Below, one piece after another: positions 5,905 through 10,803 of a DNA stretch of 10,803 bases. The stretch is from NCBI GenBank assembly GCA_947388575.1, contig CANDSI010000019.1, positions 1-10,803 of the forward strand, read 5' to 3'. Below the pieces are notes generated by a model that had not been told where the DNA came from, made no database searches, and saw only the letters and a list, made by a program, of their open reading frames with translations. A program made the position numbers and the translations under genes. The stretch is from an uncultured Mycoplasma sp. (GTDB taxonomy: Bacteria; Bacillota_I; Bacilli_A; RF39; UBA660). The stretch's first letter is position 1. Every line of letters begins with the position of its first letter.

Positions 5905-5955
5905 AGGACAGGATTTAAAATAATGTTCTAGGGATAATTTTGCCTGTTTTTAATA
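5905..5955 (+). promoter_or_regulatory. Possible transcription attenuator before the second winged-helix gene
   Basis: ACAGG (5908-5912) can pair with CCTGT (5943-5947), reinforced by AAAAT and ATTTT internally, ending in five Ts: a weak terminator. The competing hairpin AATCCT-AAGGAC-AGGATT, just upstream and overlapping the left arm, would prevent it from forming. Two mutually exclusive stems followed by a U run resemble an attenuator. No convincing leader peptide is visible. Confidence 0.35.
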
Positions 5956-6011
5956 GGTTAAAGAAAAAGTCCATTATCATTTTAGATTTAAGGAGAATAA
6001 TTATTTTAAAA

Positions 6012-6488
6012 TTGACCAGTGAATTTATCATAACTCCACGAATATTATTTAGAGATAAGAACTTATCAAAAACTGATATAGTTGTTTTAAGTCTTATCAT
6101 ATCACTTGCCTTAAAATATGGATATTGTTATGCTAGTAATGATTATCTAAAAGAGTATGTAAATTCATCAGAAAGAACGATAAATTATTCATTGTCTAAA
6201 TTAAAAAAGCTAGGCTATATCATGGTAAAATATGAAAATAGCAAACGAAAAATATATCTAAATATAGAAAAGATACCAACAAAAGTTGCAGATGATGGTG
6301 CAGAAAATTGCAGTAATGAGGTTGCAAGTAGTTGCACCCATAATATAAATAATAGTAAATATAAAAATAATAATAAAAGAAAAGAGATTCTTCCTTATTG
6401 GATGGAACACCCTGAAATATGTGTTTCTGAGCCTTTAAGTGATGAAGAACAAAAAGAAATGGATGAACTAATGAAAGATTTTAAATGA
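6012..6488 (+). CDS. Winged-helix (HTH_36-like) DNA-binding protein (second of tandem pair)
   Basis: 158 residues from TTG at 6012. FIITPRILFRDKNLSKTDIV, GYCYASNDYLKEYVNSSERT and NYSLSKLKKLGYIMVKYENS form the winged-helix domain, with GYCYASN and the recognition helix typical of HTH_36 proteins found with Gram-positive plasmid and integrative-element replication genes. The C-terminal 70 residues are low in complexity (NNINNSKYKNNNKRK) and end in an acidic helix. The start is unresolved. No ATG is in frame. AAGGAGAA (5990-5997) is at good spacing from ATT at 6003, whereas TTG 6012 is too far. The frame stays open to a TTG at 5940, which has a weak AGGGA site. TTG 6012 is a conservative choice. 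Role inferred: replication or control of the excised element. Confidence 0.65.
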   Translation: MTSEFIITPRILFRDKNLSKTDIVVLSLIISLALKYGYCYASNDYLKEYVNSSERTINYSLSKLKKLGYIMVKYENSKRKIYLNIEKIPTKVADDGAENCSNEVASSCTHNINNSKYKNNNKRKEILPYWMEHPEICVSEPLSDEEQKEMDELMKDFK

Positions 6489-6552
6489 AAGGAGAGATGT
6501 GGATGATTGGAGGATTTAGTTTATAGAATACGAAAAAGGGGGAAGTAAGAAA

Positions 6553-6696
6553 ATGGAGGTAGTATATAATGTAAAATATAAATTTAAGACAAATGAAAAT
6601 AAAACTGATGATGAACTCAAAAATATATTTAATAATAAATTGTTAAATGTCATTATGATTTTAGAAAATCGTGAGTTAGCATTTAAAGAATCTTAA
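6553..6696 (+). CDS. Small acidic/basic protein of unknown function (47 residues)
   Basis: Short ORF of 47 residues beginning MEVVYNVKYKFK and ending ENRELAFKES. A Gly/Ala-poor, charged chain with a probable beta strand (VVYNVKYKF), an acidic turn and one amphipathic helix (DDELKNIFNNKLLNVIMILE). AAGGGGG (6536-6542) lies 10 nt before the ATG. It is placed between the second winged-helix gene and the recombinase gene, in the same direction. Small proteins next to serine recombinases sometimes act as recombination directionality factors, which is a reasonable hypothesis here but not shown by the sequence. The coding call rests on the ribosome-binding site, position and amphipathic pattern. Confidence 0.55.
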   Translation: MEVVYNVKYKFKTNENKTDDELKNIFNNKLLNVIMILENRELAFKES

Positions 6697-6710
6697 ATAT
6701 GAGATATAAT
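6682..6710 (+). promoter_or_regulatory. Candidate promoter for the serine recombinase
   Basis: TTTAAA (6682-6687, four of six -35 positions), 17-nt spacer, TATAAT (6705-6710, perfect -10). It begins inside the 3' end of the 47-residue gene and would start transcription near 6717, so the recombinase could be expressed independently of the repressed promoter at 5487. Confidence 0.45.
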
Positions 6711-6763
6711 ATACTTGTATTTATAAATTTTTATGGCTGTTCTTCAGAATTGGAGGAATGGCT

Positions 6764-8362
6764 ATGATAGAAAAGGTAGGTGTATATTGTAGATTATCTG
6801 ATGAAGATAGAGACAAGATAAATAAAAATGATGATAGTGATAGTATAGTAAATCAAAGAAGTATGTGCTTAAAATATGCTAATCAAAATGGTTGGAATGT
6901 TATTGATATTTATTCCGATGATGATTTTTCAGGAGCAGGAACTTATAGACCTGATTTTGAAAGACTTATCAAAGATTGTGAAAGTGGAAAAATCAATTTA
7001 GTTTTATGTAAAAGTCAATCAAGATTTTCAAGAGATATGGAAGTCATTGAAAGATATTTACACAACAAGTTCATAGAATGGGGAGTAAGATTTGTAAGTA
7101 TTGTTGATAATGCTGATACAAGTATTGAATCCAATAAGAAATCAAGACAAATAAATGGACTTATCAATGAGTGGTATTTAGATGATTTATCAACTAATAT
7201 TAAAAAGTCTTTAAAGAATAAACGAGAAGATGGCTTATTTATGGGAAGTTTTGCCCCTTATGGTTATGAAAAAGCCGTAGAAGATAAACACAAATTAGTT
7301 GTTGATCCTGTCGCTTCCCAAGTTGTTAAAAAAATATTTCAACTATATGCAGAGGGATATGGGTATTATAAAATATGTGAATATCTAAATAATAATAATA
7401 TTCCCCCTAGATCAGTATATAAAAAACAAAAAGGTAGTAAATTTCATTGCCCTTGTGATTCTAAAAATGTAAAATGGACAACAGACACAATAGCACAAAT
7501 CCTTAGAAATGAATTTTATATTGGTAATTTAGTTCAAGGCAAAATTACTTCTATGGGATATAAAGTTCATAAGTTTAAAAAAGTTCCTAAAAATGATTGG
7601 TGTAGAATAGAAAATTCACATGAGGCTATTATTGATATGGAAACATGGAATAAAGTACAAAAGATACTAGGAACGCATCAAGAACCGACTAAAAGTGGAA
7701 CAATTCATTATTTTAGTAGAAAAGTGTATTGTGCTACTTGTGATAAGGCTTTTTTGAGAAATGTTTATAATATTAATAAAGAAAAAACTAAGAAAAGAGA
7801 ATATATGCAGTGTAAAGGTGCAAAAAAATATCATACTTGTGAAAATAAAAAGTCTATTAGAATAGATGAACTAGAGCAAATATTACTTGACGCAATTAAT
7901 GATTTATTAAATAACTATTATGATAAAAATGATTTACGGGAACTCTATAACAAAAGAAATCAACAAGATACGGATAATATTGAAATAATAAAAGTTTTAG
8001 AAAAAGAGAGGCTTAACCTTAATAAAAAGATAGAAGATAGCAAAATCTTTTATAGACGTCTTTTTGAAGATAAAGTAAAAGGTGTTATTGCAGAAGATAT
8101 GTTTAATATGATGGCTAGTGATTATTTAGGAGATATTGAAACTATGACAAAAAGAATTAAAACGATTGATAATGAAATAGATAATTTACGAGTTGTTAGG
8201 GAAGAAAGAAGACAAGCTGATGAAATACTAAAGAAATATAAGCATATTAAGAAATTAAATAAAATAATAATTGATGAGTTTATTGATAAGGTTTATGTTG
8301 GAGATTATGATAAAGAAATGAAAACACGAGATATTGAAATAGAATGGAACTTTGAGTTTTAG
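6764..8362 (+). CDS. Large serine recombinase (integrase/excisionase of the element)
   Basis: 532 residues, normal length. Catalyses site-specific integration and excision through a phosphoserine intermediate. Resolvase domain at 3-150: VGVYCRLS with nucleophile Ser12, Gln31-Arg32, and KSQSRFSRD with Arg87 and Arg90. The Recombinase domain follows (about 165-305, APYGYEKAVEDKHKLVVDPV onwards). A zinc ribbon comes next with Cys323-x2-Cys326, Cys350 and Cys359. A long coiled-coil (about 400-495) then leads to a terminal beta segment, IDKVYVGDYD. An upstream in-frame ATG at 6758 is only 1 nt from GGAGG (6752-6756); the ATG at 6764, with 7 nt spacing, is preferred. The coding end lies 8 nt from the broken amidase, as expected when the attachment site abuts the recombinase gene. 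Confidence 0.95.
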   Translation: MIEKVGVYCRLSDEDRDKINKNDDSDSIVNQRSMCLKYANQNGWNVIDIYSDDDFSGAGTYRPDFERLIKDCESGKINLVLCKSQSRFSRDMEVIERYLHNKFIEWGVRFVSIVDNADTSIESNKKSRQINGLINEWYLDDLSTNIKKSLKNKREDGLFMGSFAPYGYEKAVEDKHKLVVDPVASQVVKKIFQLYAEGYGYYKICEYLNNNNIPPRSVYKKQKGSKFHCPCDSKNVKWTTDTIAQILRNEFYIGNLVQGKITSMGYKVHKFKKVPKNDWCRIENSHEAIIDMETWNKVQKILGTHQEPTKSGTIHYFSRKVYCATCDKAFLRNVYNINKEKTKKREYMQCKGAKKYHTCENKKSIRIDELEQILLDAINDLLNNYYDKNDLRELYNKRNQQDTDNIEIIKVLEKERLNLNKKIEDSKIFYRRLFEDKVKGVIAEDMFNMMASDYLGDIETMTKRIKTIDNEIDNLRVVREERRQADEILKKYKHIKKLNKIIIDEFIDKVYVGDYDKEMKTRDIEIEWNFEF

Positions 8363-8370
8363 TAATTAAA

Positions 8371-8654
8371 ATGATAATTGGACTTTTCCGATTCCTGCAC
8401 ATGGTGGCGAAGATCCTGGAACAAGTGCAAATGGAATAGTAGAAAAGGATTATACTTTAAAAATAAGCCAATATATGGCTAAAAGATTAAATGATTTGGG
8501 TATTGAAAATTCTTTAACTCGAAATTCTGATGTAGCTTTAGATTCTAATAGCAGACCTAAAAAAGCTCAAAGTTTTTATGGAACTGGTAGTGATGTTATA
8601 GTTGTTTCTAATCACATAAATGCAGGAGGTCCAGCATTTCTAGGTTGTGATTAA
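8371..8654 (+). pseudogene. Truncated N-acetylmuramoyl-L-alanine amidase (Amidase_3)
   Basis: An open frame at 8370-8654 reads PAHGGEDPGTSANG, GIVEKDYTLKIS and DVIVVSNHINAGG, the conserved N-terminal half of zinc amidases that cleave the peptide stem from peptidoglycan. Three zinc ligands are visible (His of AHGG, Glu of VEKD, His of NHIN); the C-terminal catalytic Glu region is missing. Similarity ends at GG (8630), followed by seven unrelated codons and a stop. At the 5' end, ATG 8371 reads MIIGLF in another frame; restoring one T in the run near 8386 would give MIIGLFPIPAHGG, so either a one-base deletion or an insertion junction disrupts the start. It lies between two recombinase modules and is probably non-functional. 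Confidence 0.75.
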
Positions 8655-8741
8655 ACTAGACTCCTTCTAAGATTAAGAAAGCCTTTAATTATAAGGCAAA
8701 GAGCACAATTTATGTGTTAATTAATTTTAGGAGGATTTTTT

Positions 8742-9551
8742 ATGTTAGATAAAAAAAGTTATGTAGATTTTATTAAAAGAATTCAAGGATTAAAAGATGT
8801 AGAAACAGGGCTTGAAAAAGAATTTGGCAAGTTGATGTTTGATGTACCTAATATTTGTTTAGATGAATGTAAACAATTAGCATTTGATATTTTAGAAAGT
8901 GCAATGGGAGATCTTGATAGGGATACTACAGAGTTTATATATGAAACAAATTATGGGAAAAATATAGAAGAATGGCGATTAAGAGAATGTGGATTATATG
9001 ATATTAAATCATTTGAGGAATTATATGATTTAATAACTTTCAAAAGAAATAGTAGAAGAATATTTGTAATAGCGGACACACATTTTAATCATAAAAATAT
9101 TATTAAATATTGCAATAGACCCTATAATTCTGTAGAAGAAATGAATAAAGATATTATTCGTAAATGGAATAGTGTTGTTAGACCAAATGATATAGTTTTT
9201 CATTTAGGAGATTTCGGATTTGGAACACAGATGGAATTGGGTTCTATATTTAAACAGTTGAATGGAAGAAAATATTTAATAATGGGAAATCATGATTATA
9301 AAGCTGGTAAAAAGTATTATAAAGAAATAGGTTTTGAGAGAGTATATAAAGAGTATACATTAGGAAATATGGTTTTAAGTCATTATCCTAAAGAAATTGC
9401 AGAAGGTCAAATTAATATTTATGGACATATTCATGATGCTGAACCTAAAGATTGGTATGATGATGACTTTCATGTTTGTGTATCTGTAGAGAAAATAAAT
9501 TATATTCCAAAAAAACTTAATGATTTATTAAAGGAAGTTATTTATGAATAA
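8742..9551 (+). CDS. Metallophosphoesterase with extra N-terminal region
   Basis: 269 residues. The catalytic part (106-245) carries all calcineurin-type motifs: ADTHF (Asp112, His114), HLGDFGF (Asp157), MGNHD (Asn183, His184), SHYP (His214) and YGHIH (His229, His231). This is a two-metal phosphoesterase of the small type common in phages, predicted active; substrate unknown (nucleotides, RNA ends or phosphoproteins are all possible). Residues 1-100 are an acidic helical region (FIKRIQGLKDVETGLEKEFG, CKQLAFDILESAMGDL) resembling small phage proteins that often occur alone, suggesting a fusion. TAGGAGGA lies at 8728-8735. The last 8 nt overlap the next recombinase gene, so the two are probably translated together. 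Confidence 0.87.
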   Translation: MLDKKSYVDFIKRIQGLKDVETGLEKEFGKLMFDVPNICLDECKQLAFDILESAMGDLDRDTTEFIYETNYGKNIEEWRLRECGLYDIKSFEELYDLITFKRNSRRIFVIADTHFNHKNIIKYCNRPYNSVEEMNKDIIRKWNSVVRPNDIVFHLGDFGFGTQMELGSIFKQLNGRKYLIMGNHDYKAGKKYYKEIGFERVYKEYTLGNMVLSHYPKEIAEGQINIYGHIHDAEPKDWYDDDFHVCVSVEKINYIPKKLNDLLKEVIYE

Positions 9552-10803
9552 TAATGCAGGAATATATATAAGATTATCTCAAATGGATGATTATATGCGA
9601 AAAAAATTTGAAAGTGAAAGTGTAGAGAATCAAAGAGTTATACTAACTGATTATGCTAATAGTCACAACTTTAATGTTGTTAAAGAATATGTAGATGATG
9701 GATATTCAGGAACTAATTTCGATAGACCAGCATTTAAAGAAATGTTAGAAGATTTAAAAAATAAAATTATAGATACAATAATAGTAAAGGATTTATCAAG
9801 ACTAGGTAGAGATCATATTCAAACAGGATATTTTGTTGAAACATTTTTTCCTTCTCAAAATATAAGATTCATTTCTTTATTAGAAAATTTAGATAGCCAG
9901 CTACAACCCGATTACAATGATAATGCAACATTTGTTATGGCTTGTAACGATTATTTTAGTAAACAAAATTCTTTAAAAATAAGAGCGATATTGGATATGA
10001 AAAAAAGAGAAGGAAAATTTGTAGGTAGTCAAATTTCATTTGGTTATATGAGAGATCCAGAAGATAAAAATCATTTAGTTCCCAATCCGGAAACAGCATT
10101 AATAGTTAGAAAAATATTTGAATTATCTTTAAAAGGAGAGTATCCAAACGAAATAGCGAGTTATTTAAATGAAAAAAAGTTTATAACTCCAAGTAAATAT
10201 ACTAATCACAAATGCAAAAAAACTGATGAATGGAATTCCTCAATGGTATTAAAAATTCTCCAAAACAGAATGTATGCGGGGGATTTAGTACAAAGTAAAT
10301 CTGAAAAAGCAAGTTATAAGTCATCAAAAAAAATAAATAATCCAAAATCAAAATGGATAATAGTAGAAAATACTCATGAACCACTTGTTAATAAGAAAGA
10401 TTTTTTTAAACTACAAGAATATCGTTTAGTAAAAGATAAAACTTTGAACGGTAGAGAAAAAAGATTGTTTGAAAATTATATTTATTGTAAAGAGTGTGGA
10501 AATGCTATATCATTTTGTATGACAAGAAATAAATTGCATGGTGATTGTTCTACTCACTCAAGATATAATAATAAAAGAAGTTGTAAATCTCATTATATAT
10601 ATTACAATATTATAGAAGATTTACTATTTGAGGAATTAACAAAAATAGGTATTGATATTAATAAATTGAGTCGAGATAATATATCTAAAATCATTGATCG
10701 AATATTTATTGATGAAAATAGAGAAGTAACAATTGTTTTTAAAAAGAAAAAACTAAAACCCATTACATTTAAATATATATCAAAAAAAATTAATGCAAAA
10801 TGA
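9544..10803 (+). CDS. Short serine recombinase lacking the coiled-coil insertion
   Basis: 419 residues, complete; the stop codon is the last three bases. Resolvase domain at 5-155: GIYIRLS with nucleophile Ser12, Gln30-Arg31, DDGYSGTNFDRPAF and KDLSRLGRD (Arg86, Arg89). Recombinase domain at about 163-295. Zinc ribbon with Cys315-x2-Cys318, Cys335 and Cys347. Between the ribbon helix (IEDLLFEELTKIG) and the final beta segment (IIDRIFIDENREVTIVFK) there are only about 15 residues, where the first recombinase has about 120 including a long coiled coil. The ATG overlaps the phosphoesterase gene, with AAGGA (9531-9535) 8 nt upstream. All catalytic residues are present. It is distinct from the first recombinase, so it belongs to a second element. 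Confidence 0.92.
   Translation: MNNNAGIYIRLSQMDDYMRKKFESESVENQRVILTDYANSHNFNVVKEYVDDGYSGTNFDRPAFKEMLEDLKNKIIDTIIVKDLSRLGRDHIQTGYFVETFFPSQNIRFISLLENLDSQLQPDYNDNATFVMACNDYFSKQNSLKIRAILDMKKREGKFVGSQISFGYMRDPEDKNHLVPNPETALIVRKIFELSLKGEYPNEIASYLNEKKFITPSKYTNHKCKKTDEWNSSMVLKILQNRMYAGDLVQSKSEKASYKSSKKINNPKSKWIIVENTHEPLVNKKDFFKLQEYRLVKDKTLNGREKRLFENYIYCKECGNAISFCMTRNKLHGDCSTHSRYNNKRSCKSHYIYYNIIEDLLFEELTKIGIDINKLSRDNISKIIDRIFIDENREVTIVFKKKKLKPITFKYISKKINAK

Larger units (their letters stand above)
1..8370. mobile_element. Integrative mobilizable element, left end outside window
   Basis: A MobV relaxase, a divergent immunity-type repressor with repeated operators, winged-helix proteins and a large serine recombinase form a coherent set for excision and mobilization. 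No conjugation pore genes are present. The right end is placed between the recombinase stop codon and the amidase remnant; the exact attachment core cannot be defined without the left junction. The HEPN gene is assumed to be inside the element. Confidence 0.6.
8631..10803. mobile_element. Possible second, minimal serine-recombinase element
   Basis: Amidase similarity stops abruptly at 8630 and is followed by unrelated DNA carrying a two-gene operon, phosphoesterase plus recombinase, ending at the window edge. A two-gene insertion within the amidase gene would explain the abrupt end. This is inference; the right junction is outside the window. Confidence 0.3.

Noticed and set aside
5915..6100. 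Minus-strand ORF opposite the second winged-helix gene
   Set aside because: Overlaps the leader and start of a recognisable gene, and shows no domain or ribosome-binding site.
6497..6548. Tiny ORFs between the second winged-helix gene and the 47-residue gene (ATG at 6497/6503, TTG at 6507)
   Set aside because: Only 7-13 codons, with no supporting conservation visible.
8681..8698. GCCTT/AAGGC hairpin before the phosphoesterase
   Set aside because: Five-base-pair stem without a plus-strand T run; too weak to call.
1..10803. CRISPR array, tRNA or rRNA
   Set aside because: No regularly spaced repeats and no cloverleaf or rRNA-like sequence seen.

Overview
The window is very AT-rich, all genes read with the standard code, and ribosome-binding sites are strong AGGAGG types. 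This points to a low-GC Bacillota (Bacilli/Clostridia-type) host. Almost every recognisable gene is an accessory or mobile-element gene. No housekeeping gene, tRNA or rRNA is visible.

Layout. (1) 15-1151: a cargo gene with a C-terminal Apea-like HEPN domain, a candidate RNase or defence protein. (2) 1209-2495: a MobV (Mob_Pre) relaxase. (3) 2637-5406: five XRE-type helix-turn-helix regulators in under 3 kb, on both strands, one of them membrane-anchored. The stretch 4517-4804 between the fourth and fifth holds six consecutive inverted repeats and is the most unusual non-coding DNA here. (4) 5427-5557: a divergent control region with two well-formed promoters (both 17-bp spacers and TATACT -10 boxes) and two near-identical 16-bp operators plus a half-site. 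(5) 5558-6696: two tandem winged-helix proteins that look related to each other, separated by a hairpin-rich leader resembling an attenuator, then a 47-residue protein. (6) 6764-8362: a 532-residue large serine recombinase. Items 2-6 together look like an integrative mobilizable element whose left end lies outside the window.

(7) 8371-8654: a broken amidase (Amidase_3 type), truncated after its NHINAGG motif and lying directly behind the recombinase. (8) 8742-10803: a metallophosphoesterase with an extra N-terminal region, translationally overlapped by a second serine recombinase of only 419 residues that lacks the usual coiled-coil insertion. The amidase remnant sits between two recombinase modules, so it may be chromosomal or prophage DNA caught between two insertions.

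How it may work together (inference). The XRE protein encoded leftward from 5406 probably represses both itself and the rightward operon through the repeated operator. When it is relieved, the winged-helix proteins, the small protein and the recombinase are expressed, the element excises, and MobV nicks an oriT for transfer with a helper conjugative element. The oriT position is not established; the hairpin cluster at 4517-4804 is the best structural candidate, although MobV origins normally lie beside the mob gene.
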